In this document: positions 1 to 6,721 of the stretch, piece after piece
Position numbering within the stretch: the stretch's first letter is position 1
Layout of the letters: each line of letters opens with the position of its first letter
Origin: a bacterium
Lineage (GTDB): Bacteria > Auribacterota > Auribacteria > Auribacterales > Auribacteraceae
Reading direction: 5' to 3'
Assembly: GCA_021161885.1 (NCBI GenBank)
Contig: JAGGZS010000168.1
Span: 1-6,948 of the forward strand
DNA length: 6,948 nt
Translations under genes and position numbers: made by a program
Notes under the pieces: model-generated
What the model was told of the DNA's origin: nothing
What the model saw: only the letters and a program-made list of their open reading frames with translations
The model's database searches: none

Positions 1-45
1 AGCTCTTATGAAAAATGCCGTTTACACACTTAACCTGACATACTC
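1..45. mobile_element. Probable terminal end of an IS256 (Mutator)-family insertion sequence, cut by the window edge
   Basis: Read on the minus strand, the stretch begins GAGTATGTCAGGTTAAGTGT and continues into GTAAACGG. From memory, IS256-family terminal repeats commonly show a TGTC block, a short AT-rich spacer and a GTGTAAA block, and this fits. The homology of the neighbouring TIR-like reading frame stops at the same point, at about position 46, which is what an insertion would produce. Only about 45 bases are present, no transposase can be read, and the other end and any target-site duplication lie outside the window. An unrelated deletion junction is the main alternative. Confidence 0.42.
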
Positions 46-283
46 ACTTCTGCCGAAACACCGCTTGCCGTGTGGGTATATTCTCCACAAAGAACAATAA
101 CGACATCAATGTTGGACATCCGGCGTTTAACTTTTTCCTTCCAGTCACCTGTAAGATGTTCTTTCACGGACGCATCAGTGAAATCAAATGGGCTATCTTG
201 AAGCTTCGCCTGCCAAGCCAGCATTTTTTTGTTCCCTCGTCATGATCCACATCGAAACTGATAAAAACTCTCTTTTTTACCAT
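30..283 (-). pseudogene. TIR-like (DUF1863/MTH538, ThsB-related) protein gene, frameshifted and 3'-truncated
   Basis: The ATG at 283-281 follows an AAGGA ribosome binding site and opens MVKKRVFISFDVDHDEGTKK, the first strand and loop of a TIR-like fold. The frame is then lost at an A7 tract (224-230 on the plus strand). Reading one base back restores the match: MLAWQAKL, then DSPFDFTDASVKEHL, WKEKVKRRM, and the strand DVVIVLCGEYTHTASGVSAE. This pattern is typical of the DUF1863/MTH538 TIR-like family, whose ThsB members make a nucleotide signal in Thoeris phage defence. Homology ends after GVSAEV and a stop follows at 30-32, so only about 80 of an expected 130 or more residues remain. The gene starts 59 bp after hsdR on the same strand, so it was probably part of, or an addition to, the restriction operon. 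As it stands it should be non-functional. The frameshift could be a sequencing error, but the truncation would remain. The family call is from memory of the motif pattern. Confidence 0.7.
224..230 (-). other. A7 tract forming an A_AAA_AAA slippery heptamer at the frameshift in the TIR-like gene
   Basis: In the frame of the ATG at 283, the codons read ACA AAA AAA TGC, which places A_AAA_AAA exactly in the phase used by -1 ribosomal frameshift sites. A -1 slip moves directly into the frame that encodes the rest of the TIR-like domain (ATG CTG GCT). Without a slip, translation runs about 20 more codons to a TGA. No strong stimulatory hairpin is obvious downstream (only a 4-bp GCTT/AAGC pairing). 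Ordinary loss of one A, or a sequencing error in the homopolymer, is the simplest explanation. Confidence 0.45.
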
Positions 284-342
284 GATAGGATTATCCTTAT
301 TTTTGGTTTTCCGCCTTTCTTATAGTTTTTATAAAACTTTTT

Positions 343-3300
343 CTACACAACACCATTCGAAATATCAAAAAATCGCTCAAAGAACCTAGTCAGCTTCTCT
401 ATCACACTCTCACGCTTTTTGGTTCGCTCGCCAGTCTTAGAAAAACGTGATACCGGCGGTAAAACTTTGGCAATATCTGTCCCGGTTGTTGCAACGTTTC
501 CATCCCGAAACGCATTGCGCATAAATTTATACGCTGCATCACGATCAAGGTTTTCATCAGAAATAATCTTATCAAGCTCTTCAATCTTCTTCTTCTCAAC
601 AAATGTTTGCCACTCCTCATCAACAACCGCACTTACATCAAGCGAGGTAATAAACTGATTGATAAGGTCTTTCTTGTTACGCAACTCAACGCTTGAATCA
701 ATTGCCTTATTAATATCAACCAAGATTTCTCGATTTTTCGTATGATCCGCATGATATTTTTTGATGAGAGCGAGAATATAATCGATATTGATCTCAATCT
801 GCTTAATCAACTCCATCTCGAAGACCAAATCGTCGTTGATATTTTCTTTCTCCTCATCGCCGGTTTTTCGCAATTCTTTGTATAGATCAATGTATGCGCT
901 ATGATAATCCTGAACATCCCGCTCCGTTAATATCTCATTCCCTGCAAACTCATCAAAGGTAACTAAGATATTACGCACACGCAAAATTGCACCATAGAGC
1001 CTGATAAAATCTTTTTGATTTTGCTCTCCTAATATCCGGTCGCCTACAGGGAATTTCGCCAATAACTCCTCAATCATACTTTTATATCCACGCACTTCCT
1101 TGTCGCTGTCTTTATAACCATTATAGTATTCGTTGTATGACTTTAAAAGCACAATACCGGATGCTTCTTTATCGCCAAATAAAGCAATTGACTCGTTAGT
1201 CGCTTTTTCCAAATTACGGAAACAAACAATATTCCCGAACGTCTTAACACTGTTCAAAATGCGGTTAGTGCGTGAATAGGCTTGAAGTAATCCATGCAAT
1301 CGCAAGTTTTTATCCACCCAAAGTGTATTGAGCGTTGTAGCGTCAAAACCGGTCAAAAACATATTCACCACGATTAAAATGTCGACCTCACGATTTTTTA
1401 CACGTTCGCTGAGATCTTTATAATAATTCTGAAATTTATCGGACGATGTATCGTACGACGTGCCAAACATCGCGTTGTAGTCTTTGATTGCATTATCCAA
1501 AAAGTCTCTTGAGTTTACATCCAATCCGCTGGTATCTTCCGGATTTTCATCAATCATCCCGTCAATATCCTCATCATTTACCCCATAGCTAAAAATAGTT
1601 GCAACTTTAAGCTGTTTATCGCTTGGTAAATCTTTAAGTTGTTCCTTAAACTCTTGATAATATTTCTTTGCCATATCAATCGAAGACACGGCGAAGATAG
1701 AATTAAAACCAGCCAGTCCGCGTTTCTTTATCTTATAAAAACTATTTCGTTTCGTTTTCTGGTCAAAATGATCACGAATATATTTTACATTATTTGATAT
1801 ACGCACTGGATCAGCCAAGGCGGCTTCACGATCAATATCACTTACTTTCTCATCTTCAATATTATCTTTTTCGCGCATAGTAGAGATGAAATCAACCTTA
1901 AACGGCAAAACATTTTTATCCGCAATAGCGTCAACAATGGTATAGGTGTGGAGTTTGTCGCCAAAAGCCTGCTGGGTTGTTTTCATGTCCGGACGACCAC
2001 TCGATGAAGCATTGACTGCGAAAATTGGTGTGCCTGTAAACCCAAACAAATGATAGTTTTTAAACGTTTTAGTAATACGCGTGTGCATATCGCCAAACTG
2101 TGAACGGTGACATTCATCAAATATAATCACCATGTGATCGTTAAAAATTTTATGGTTCCCATTACGTTTTATGAAACGATCCAATTTTTGGATAGTGGTG
2201 ATAATGATACGCGTATCGGAATTTTCAAGTTGGTTTTTCAAGATTGTAGTACTGGTATTGCTATTAGCCGCACCTTTTTCGAATTTATCATATTCTTTCA
2301 TTGTTTGATAATCTAAATCTTTTCTATCAACGACAAACAATACTTTATCTATATCCGGTAAATTACTCACCAATTGCGCAGTTTTAAAACTCGTCAGGGT
2401 TTTGCCTGAACCGGTTGTGTGCCAGATATACCCGCCGGCTTTCAAAGTGCCGAGTTTTTTATAATTTGTACTTACTTCAATTCTATTCAAAATCCGTTCC
2501 GTTGCTACAATCTGATATGGCCGCATTGCCAGAAGCTGTTCATCTGAAGTAAACACACAATAACGTGTCAAAATATTAAGAAGCGTATGCTTGGCAAAAA
2601 ATGTTTTCGCGAAATCCATTAAATCAGTAATCGGCTTGTTTGTGGCATCCGCCCACCAGCTGGTAAATTCAAAACTATTGCTGGAACGTTTGCCTTTTCT
2701 TGTTTTGTTTCCGCTGATTTCTTTAAGATGCTCTTTTCGTGTAGTGTTACTGTAATACTTGGTATAAGTGCCATTTGAGATAACAAACAATTGCACATAT
2801 TCAAATAGCCCGCTTGATGCCCAAAAACTTTCTCGCTGATAACGATTAATCTGATTAAACGCCTCCTGAATCGCTACTCCTCGACGTTTAAGCTCAATAT
2901 GCACAAGAGGCAAACCATTAACCAACACCGTTACATCATAACGGTTGGCGCGGGTGCCTGAATCAACGGCATATTGATTAATCACTTGCAAACTGTTGTT
3001 ATGAATATATTTTTTATCTAACAAATAAATATTCTTTACTGTACCATTATCACGGGTGAGATTCTTGATATAATCTTCCTGAATCGTCGTTGTTTTCTCG
3101 GCAATGCTTTGATTGGGATTTGCCAGTTCACCTGCAAAAAAACGTTCCCACTCATTATTGCTGAATGTATACTTATTGAGTTTTTCTAATTGTTCACGTA
3201 AATTTTGTTTTAACCCTTCCTCGGATGTAACCGCTAAATACTCATAGGCTTGTAACTCAAGCTGTTCAATAAACGCTTGTTCTAACTCCGCTTCACTTTG

Positions 3301-3405
3301 ATAATGCTCAGCGCGTTTTTTGCGCCTGTACTCCGGGGTATATTCTGCAACAACCGTGCTATGGGGATTTTGGGCTACTAAATCGTATTTATGATTAGTT
3401 GGCAT
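343..3405 (-). CDS. hsdR: Type I restriction enzyme, R (endonuclease/translocase) subunit HsdR
   Basis: HsdR is the ATP-dependent motor and nuclease of a type I restriction enzyme: with HsdM and HsdS it binds unmethylated sites, translocates DNA and cuts at a distance. The 1020 residues match full family length. The N-terminal PD-(D/E)xK nuclease shows D157, E171 and K173 (ELK), with the same 14-residue D-to-E spacing as EcoR124I, followed by a QxxxY motif (Q185 to Y189). The two RecA-like helicase domains show Walker A TGSGKT (331-336), DECH (430-433), TGTP (457-460), TGFD (685-688) and QAYSRTNR (708-715). The helical C-terminal region, from about 820, is expected to dock on the methyltransferase. 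The ATG at 3405-3403 lies inside the end of hsdS (11-bp overlap) with GGAG 7 nt upstream, so translation is probably coupled to hsdS. No lesion is visible; it should be active if HsdM and HsdS are. Confidence 0.97.
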   Translation of the reverse strand: MPTNHKYDLVAQNPHSTVVAEYTPEYRRKKRAEHYQSEAELEQAFIEQLELQAYEYLAVTSEEGLKQNLREQLEKLNKYTFSNNEWERFFAGELANPNQSIAEKTTTIQEDYIKNLTRDNGTVKNIYLLDKKYIHNNSLQVINQYAVDSGTRANRYDVTVLVNGLPLVHIELKRRGVAIQEAFNQINRYQRESFWASSGLFEYVQLFVISNGTYTKYYSNTTRKEHLKEISGNKTRKGKRSSNSFEFTSWWADATNKPITDLMDFAKTFFAKHTLLNILTRYCVFTSDEQLLAMRPYQIVATERILNRIEVSTNYKKLGTLKAGGYIWHTTGSGKTLTSFKTAQLVSNLPDIDKVLFVVDRKDLDYQTMKEYDKFEKGAANSNTSTTILKNQLENSDTRIIITTIQKLDRFIKRNGNHKIFNDHMVIIFDECHRSQFGDMHTRITKTFKNYHLFGFTGTPIFAVNASSSGRPDMKTTQQAFGDKLHTYTIVDAIADKNVLPFKVDFISTMREKDNIEDEKVSDIDREAALADPVRISNNVKYIRDHFDQKTKRNSFYKIKKRGLAGFNSIFAVSSIDMAKKYYQEFKEQLKDLPSDKQLKVATIFSYGVNDEDIDGMIDENPEDTSGLDVNSRDFLDNAIKDYNAMFGTSYDTSSDKFQNYYKDLSERVKNREVDILIVVNMFLTGFDATTLNTLWVDKNLRLHGLLQAYSRTNRILNSVKTFGNIVCFRNLEKATNESIALFGDKEASGIVLLKSYNEYYNGYKDSDKEVRGYKSMIEELLAKFPVGDRILGEQNQKDFIRLYGAILRVRNILVTFDEFAGNEILTERDVQDYHSAYIDLYKELRKTGDEEKENINDDLVFEMELIKQIEINIDYILALIKKYHADHTKNREILVDINKAIDSSVELRNKKDLINQFITSLDVSAVVDEEWQTFVEKKKIEELDKIISDENLDRDAAYKFMRNAFRDGNVATTGTDIAKVLPPVSRFSKTGERTKKRESVIEKLTRFFERFFDISNGVV

Positions 3406-3997
3406 TTTGTTTCTCCAACGGTTTAAAAGTTAATAGCTGATCTCTATAATATTCATACTGCTTCTTTCTTGCTTCCAGCTCTGCTTCCAGCTCTGCTTCC
3501 AGCTCTGCTTCCAGCTTAGTAAAATTATCAAGAATTTTTACAATCTCCTCCTGTATTGCAAGGGGTGGAATGGGAATTTCTGTTTTTCTTAAAAAAGAAA
3601 AATGACGGGTATATTTACCCGTCTTTTTATAAAAATTATTTATCGCATAATAAAAATATTTAGCATTTAATTCATCCGTGCATACTTTTAGAATTTTGAT
3701 CCCATCGGCACCCTGAGCAAAAGCAAAATCAACATATTTTATTGCTTCCGTATGGTCTCCAAAAACTACATACTCTCCGCTGGTAACTACAAATTTTTGA
3801 TCATTAGTATAACCAACAATAAAATTTTGCCCTTGATCTACAATAGGAAAATTACCGCTGTCTTTATAATATTTCTTTATTAGCTTCTTTGGTGGACTGA
3901 CAGTTGAGATAATTTTCTTATATAGTAATTCCTGAATGCCTTTAAACTCAACACCCTTAGGGCAAAGCTCATTGATCAGTTTTTCTATTTTATTCAT
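3395..3997 (-). CDS. hsdS: Type I restriction-modification specificity subunit HsdS, half-length (one TRD)
   Basis: HsdS chooses the DNA target of the type I complex. The usual protein is about 400 residues, with two target recognition domains (TRDs) joined by conserved helices. This one is 200 residues. The N-terminal LINELCPKGVEFK matches the start of type IC subunits, and a single TRD runs from about 20 to 140 (PIVDQGQ at 51-57, FGDHTEAI at 79-86, FAQGADGIKIL at 93-103). It is followed by IPIPPLAIQEEIVKILDNF and a coiled conserved helix containing four-residue repeats (162-176), then RKKQYEYYRDQLLTF (177-191). The stop comes right where a second TRD would begin. The start ATG (3997-3995) is one base after the rhuM stop, with AAAGG upstream. 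Known half-size HsdS proteins can dimerise to recognise a symmetric bipartite site, so this may be functional; alternatively it is a deletion product. No remnant of a second TRD exists before hsdR. Confidence 0.92.
   Translation of the reverse strand: MNKIEKLINELCPKGVEFKGIQELLYKKIISTVSPPKKLIKKYYKDSGNFPIVDQGQNFIVGYTNDQKFVVTSGEYVVFGDHTEAIKYVDFAFAQGADGIKILKVCTDELNAKYFYYAINNFYKKTGKYTRHFSFLRKTEIPIPPLAIQEEIVKILDNFTKLEAELEAELEAELEARKKQYEYYRDQLLTFKPLEKQNAN
3471..3516 (-). repeat. 12-bp tandem repeat in hsdS (3 full copies plus 10 bp)
   Basis: The unit gcttccagctct on the plus strand occurs at 3471-3482, 3483-3494 and 3495-3506, and its first ten bases follow at 3507-3516, all without a mismatch. On the coding strand each unit adds four residues of the pattern LEAE, giving LEAELEAELEAELEA at HsdS 162-176. 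In EcoR124 and EcoR124II the equivalent spacer holds two or three TAEL repeats, also from 12-bp units, and copy number changes the gap in the DNA target. Units keep the reading frame, so copy changes would alter the helix length without inactivating the gene. Confidence 0.93.
3583..3623. terminator. Strong hairpin with flanking T-tracts inside hsdS; possible intragenic bidirectional terminator
   Basis: GACGGGTA (3604-3611) and TACCCGTC (3616-3623) form a perfect 8-bp stem with a 4-base loop. On the plus strand the stem is followed by TTTTT; on the minus (coding) strand by A then TTTTTCTTTTTT. A second perfect inverted repeat lies immediately beside it: TTTTTCTT (3583-3590), four A, AAGAAAAA (3595-3602). 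In the hsdS transcript the U-tract could therefore either act as a terminator tail or pair into the second hairpin. The sequence codes for HsdS residues about 125-138, so ongoing translation would normally suppress termination. The function is inferred; the pairing is plain in the sequence. Confidence 0.5.
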
Positions 3998-3998
3998 A

Positions 3999-5057
3999 CT
4001 ATTTTTTGCCTTTATTTTTTGAGGATTTTGTTTTTTTCTCTATTTTTTTCTGCAATGCCTTAATGGTATTTAAATAATCTTTTTCTACTGGGGAAAGTGT
4101 TTTTACCTGATATTTCCGGTATTCTTTCTCGGCTTTTGCCATTGCTTTATTATGGCTGATATTTCCTGCATCGGAAAGTATGCCTTTACCATACATCTCA
4201 GCAAACCTGTCAAGTTCTGCTACCCAATCTTTCATATACATTTTTGTCTGTTCTTGGGCTTTAATTTCTGCAAGGTCAAAAAATGCCGACACCATACGGT
4301 TAAGCCGGAACAGTTCATCTTCATTAAGATAATTCTTTGCTATTTTTGTTTCCGACTTCACAGGAACTTCTCCGGCAAAAGTTGTTAATCCCATAAAATC
4401 TTTTTCTGCATCAGCCCGCACGTAAATCGTTTCAGCGGCGGTTTGTTGATTGACCGCATAGTGAAGTTTATTTTGCACGGTTTGAAAAAACCGGGTTGAT
4501 TCTGAACTCTTAGGGTCATAATCTATACTTGTTGCATAGAGGTCAAGTACCTGTCGATACAATACTTTTTCGCTACTGCGAATATCCCGAATACGATTTA
4601 AAAGCTCTTTCCAGTAATTGCCTCCACCCATTTCTTTCAGACGCTTATCATCCATTGTAAATCCCTTAACTATATACTCCCGCAATCGCGCAGTTGCCCA
4701 CTGTCTAAATCGGGTAGCAATGGATGATTTAATACGATATCCAAGCGAAATAATCATATCGAGGTTGTAGTGCTCAATATTTCTCGATACTTCTCTATTT
4801 CCTTCTTTTTGAACTGTTCGGAATTTCCGAACAACTGCCTTTTTCTCCAACTCGCCTTCTTCAAAGATATGTTTGATATGTTCGCTTACATTTGCCTTGC
4901 TTGAGTGAAAAAGCTCAACCATCTGCGCCTGCGTTAACCACACGGTTTCCCCTTCAACTCTCACAGAAATGCCCGGTTTCCCCTCGCCACTTTCATAGAT
5001 AATTATTTCATTTTTTAACTGGTCGTTTTCTTCCTTTTTACTCTTAGATTTAGGCAT
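3999..5057 (-). CDS. RhuM-family protein encoded inside the restriction operon
   Basis: This 352-residue protein belongs to the RhuM family (named from a Salmonella pathogenicity-island gene). Its biochemical role is not established. Family hallmarks are visible: a winged-HTH-like N-terminal part, VWLTQAQMVELF followed by KANVSEHIKHIF (39-65); the basic block HYNLDMIISLGYRIKS and RFRQWATARLREY (96-128); a central TAAETIYVRADAEKDFMGLT (206-225); KIAKNYLNEDEL (238-249); and a lysine-rich C-terminal tail (336-352). I chose the ATG at 5057-5055 because it is one base after the hsdM stop and GAGGGGG lies 9 nt upstream; an in-frame ATG at 5102 would sit inside hsdM and add 15 atypical residues. The stop is one base before hsdS. 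The gene is thus fully built into the operon. RhuM genes are known companions of restriction and defence loci; a DNA-binding or accessory role is inference. No truncation is seen. Confidence 0.88.
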   Translation of the reverse strand: MPKSKSKKEENDQLKNEIIIYESGEGKPGISVRVEGETVWLTQAQMVELFHSSKANVSEHIKHIFEEGELEKKAVVRKFRTVQKEGNREVSRNIEHYNLDMIISLGYRIKSSIATRFRQWATARLREYIVKGFTMDDKRLKEMGGGNYWKELLNRIRDIRSSEKVLYRQVLDLYATSIDYDPKSSESTRFFQTVQNKLHYAVNQQTAAETIYVRADAEKDFMGLTTFAGEVPVKSETKIAKNYLNEDELFRLNRMVSAFFDLAEIKAQEQTKMYMKDWVAELDRFAEMYGKGILSDAGNISHNKAMAKAEKEYRKYQVKTLSPVEKDYLNTIKALQKKIEKKTKSSKNKGKK

Positions 5058-5073
5058 CTTATTTTGCCCCCTC
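5058..5073 (-). promoter_or_regulatory. Ribosome binding site fixing the rhuM start
   Basis: GAGGGGG (5073-5067, minus strand) lies 9 nt before the ATG at 5057 and inside the last codons of hsdM. It supports the start downstream of the hsdM stop rather than the longer in-frame start at 5102, and suggests that ribosomes finishing hsdM restart on rhuM. Confidence 0.7.
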
Positions 5074-6636
5074 AATATCAGCCACGATTGCATCAATCGC
5101 AATCCTCAATGCCTGTTGGCGTTTCACAATATGAGCGATTTCTTTATTGAGCTCCGTAATATCCACCACCTCACGCGTATCTTCCTGCTCCACATAGCTT
5201 GAGACGGCAATATTGTACTCATTCTCGGCAATAGTCTTATTGTCAACGAGTTTAGAAAAATATTCAGCGTCTTTGCGAACGCTGAATGCTTCCAAAATCT
5301 TGAGACGGTTTTCTTGGCTTAATTTATTTTTATTCCCGCCACGAACAAACTCAGCTGAAGCGTCAATAAAAAAAGTTTTGTTATCTTTCTTGCTTTTTTT
5401 AAGGACAATAATACAGGTGGCGATAGTAGTGCCGAAAAACAAATCAGGCGGCAACTGAATCACTGTATCGATATAATTATTGTCAATGAGATATTTACGA
5501 ATTTTTTGTTCTGCTCCACCTCTGTAAAGTACGCCGGGAAATTCAACAATCGCCGCTGTTCCGCTAGTGGATAACCACGAAAGCATATGCATGGTAAAAG
5601 CAAGGTCTGCCTTGCTTGGTGGGGCAAGAACTCCCGCGGGTGAAAAACGCGGATCATTTATTAAAATAGGATTATTTTTGCCATCCCATTTAATAGAATA
5701 CGGCGGGTTAGACACAATAGCGTCAAACGGTTCATCATCCCAATGTTTCGGATCGGTAAGAGTATCGCCATGCGCAATATCAAACTTTTCATAATTTATA
5801 TCATGCAGGAACATATTGATACGGCAAAGGTTGTATGTTGTAAGATTAATCTCCTGCCCAAAAAATCCCTGCCTGACATTTTCCTTGCCAAGAACCTTCG
5901 CAAATTTAAGAAGCAATGAACCGGAACCGCAAGCCGGATCATATACTTTATTAACTTCTTTTTTACCAACAGTGGAGATTTCAGCTAAAAGTTCACTTAC
6001 TTCTTGAGGTGTAAAAAATTCCCCTCCCGACCTACCGGCACTTGAAGCATACATTGTCATTAAAAACTCATAGGCATCGCCAAACGCATCAATGGTATTA
6101 TCAGAATAATCACCTAACCGAAGCCCGCCTATAGCCTCTAAAAGTTTAGTAAGTCTTTTATTTCTTTTTTCTACAGTATTGCCTAACTTATTAGAATTTA
6201 CATCCAAGTCATCAAACAACCCTTTGAGGTCATCTTCGCTTTCCGTCCCTTTCGCCGAATTTTCAATATTACGGAAAATAGCTGCAAGAGTTTCGTTAAG
6301 ATTAGGGTTATTGCTCGCCTTTTTTGTTACATTCACAAAAAGCTCACTTGGTAAAATATAAAACCCTTTCTCTTGCACTGTATCAGCCCGACCTAATTCA
6401 GCTTCTTTGTCAGAAAGTACTGTATAATCAAAATCTTTGTCGCCCGTACGACGCTCCTCAGCATTGATATAATTAGTCAAATTTTCACTAATAAAACGAT
6501 AAAAAAGCATCCCTAAAACATATTGCTTAAAATCCCAACCGTCTACGCTTCCACGCAGATCATTGGCAATCTGCCAAATAGCACGATGTAATTCCGCACG
6601 CTCCTGCTCTTTTGAGTTCTTTTTTTGAAGAGGCAT
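5059..6636 (-). CDS. hsdM: Type I restriction-modification DNA methyltransferase subunit HsdM
   Basis: HsdM transfers a methyl group from S-adenosylmethionine to N6 of adenine in the target chosen by HsdS, protecting host DNA; two HsdM with HsdS form the methyltransferase core on which HsdR docks. The 525 residues match type IC HsdM size. The N-terminal helical domain (about 12-160) contains AIWQIANDLRGSVDGWDFKQYVL. The methyltransferase domain shows GGEFFTP (204-210), the AdoMet-binding motif DPACGSGS (233-240) and the catalytic N6-adenine motif NPPYS (310-314). The C-terminal helices follow. The start ATG at 6636-6634 has AGGAG (6647-6643) 6 nt upstream, the best ribosome site in the window. 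It is the first gene of the operon, which suits a system where methylation must precede restriction. No damage is visible. Confidence 0.97.
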   Translation of the reverse strand: MPLQKKNSKEQERAELHRAIWQIANDLRGSVDGWDFKQYVLGMLFYRFISENLTNYINAEERRTGDKDFDYTVLSDKEAELGRADTVQEKGFYILPSELFVNVTKKASNNPNLNETLAAIFRNIENSAKGTESEDDLKGLFDDLDVNSNKLGNTVEKRNKRLTKLLEAIGGLRLGDYSDNTIDAFGDAYEFLMTMYASSAGRSGGEFFTPQEVSELLAEISTVGKKEVNKVYDPACGSGSLLLKFAKVLGKENVRQGFFGQEINLTTYNLCRINMFLHDINYEKFDIAHGDTLTDPKHWDDEPFDAIVSNPPYSIKWDGKNNPILINDPRFSPAGVLAPPSKADLAFTMHMLSWLSTSGTAAIVEFPGVLYRGGAEQKIRKYLIDNNYIDTVIQLPPDLFFGTTIATCIIVLKKSKKDNKTFFIDASAEFVRGGNKNKLSQENRLKILEAFSVRKDAEYFSKLVDNKTIAENEYNIAVSSYVEQEDTREVVDITELNKEIAHIVKRQQALRIAIDAIVADIEGAK

Positions 6637-6661
6637 ACTTTACTCCTAAATTTATTCTACT

Positions 6662-6683
6662 TAATTACACTTAACCGTAATTA
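6662..6683. promoter_or_regulatory. Inverted repeat overlapping the hsdM -10 box, candidate operator
   Basis: TAATTAC (6662-6668) and GTAATTA (6677-6683) are perfect 7-bp arms separated by 8 bases. The right arm covers four bases of the TATAAT box and the left arm lies in the start of the leader, so a dimeric repressor binding here would block the promoter. The regulator is unknown. AT-rich DNA gives such repeats by chance now and then. Confidence 0.35.
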
Positions 6684-6708
6684 TATATATTTTACCATAA
6701 AACAGAAC
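6680..6708 (-). promoter_or_regulatory. Probable promoter of the hsdM-rhuM-hsdS-hsdR operon
   Basis: A perfect TATAAT (6685-6680, minus strand) lies 43 bp before the hsdM ATG and downstream of an intrinsic terminator, so a promoter is expected here. The hexamer 17 bases upstream (GTTCTG, 6708-6703) is a poor -35, so the promoter may be weak or need an activator. Transcription would start near 6673, leaving a leader of about 37 nt that contains AGGAG. Confidence 0.5.
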
Positions 6709-6721
6709 CATAGGCATTTAT

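Noticed and set aside
26..35. The 10-mer acacttaacc is shared with 6667-6676 at the other end of the operon, suggesting flanking repeats
   Set aside because: Many 10-mer pairs are expected by chance in about 7 kb of AT-rich DNA, and the similarity does not extend cleanly on either side.
30..224. Separate 64-residue gene starting at the ATG at 224
   Set aside because: The ATG falls within the TIR-like domain at the frameshift; the product would lack the first strand and has no ribosome site of its own.
324..338. Palindrome AGTTTTTATAAAACT just downstream of hsdR, as a terminator
   Set aside because: The stem is six A-T-rich pairs with a 3-base loop, and no T-tract follows on the minus strand where hsdR transcription would end.
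419..658. Plus-strand open frames inside the operon (for example 419-658, 2107-2316, 4152-4388, 5213-5458) as overlapping genes
   Set aside because: They lie opposite well-supported conserved genes, lack ribosome sites that stand out, and their products show no recognisable domain.
5058..5102. Longer RhuM start at 5102, overlapping hsdM by 44 bp
   Set aside because: The added 15 residues are not typical of the family, and a strong GAGGGGG site points to the ATG at 5057.
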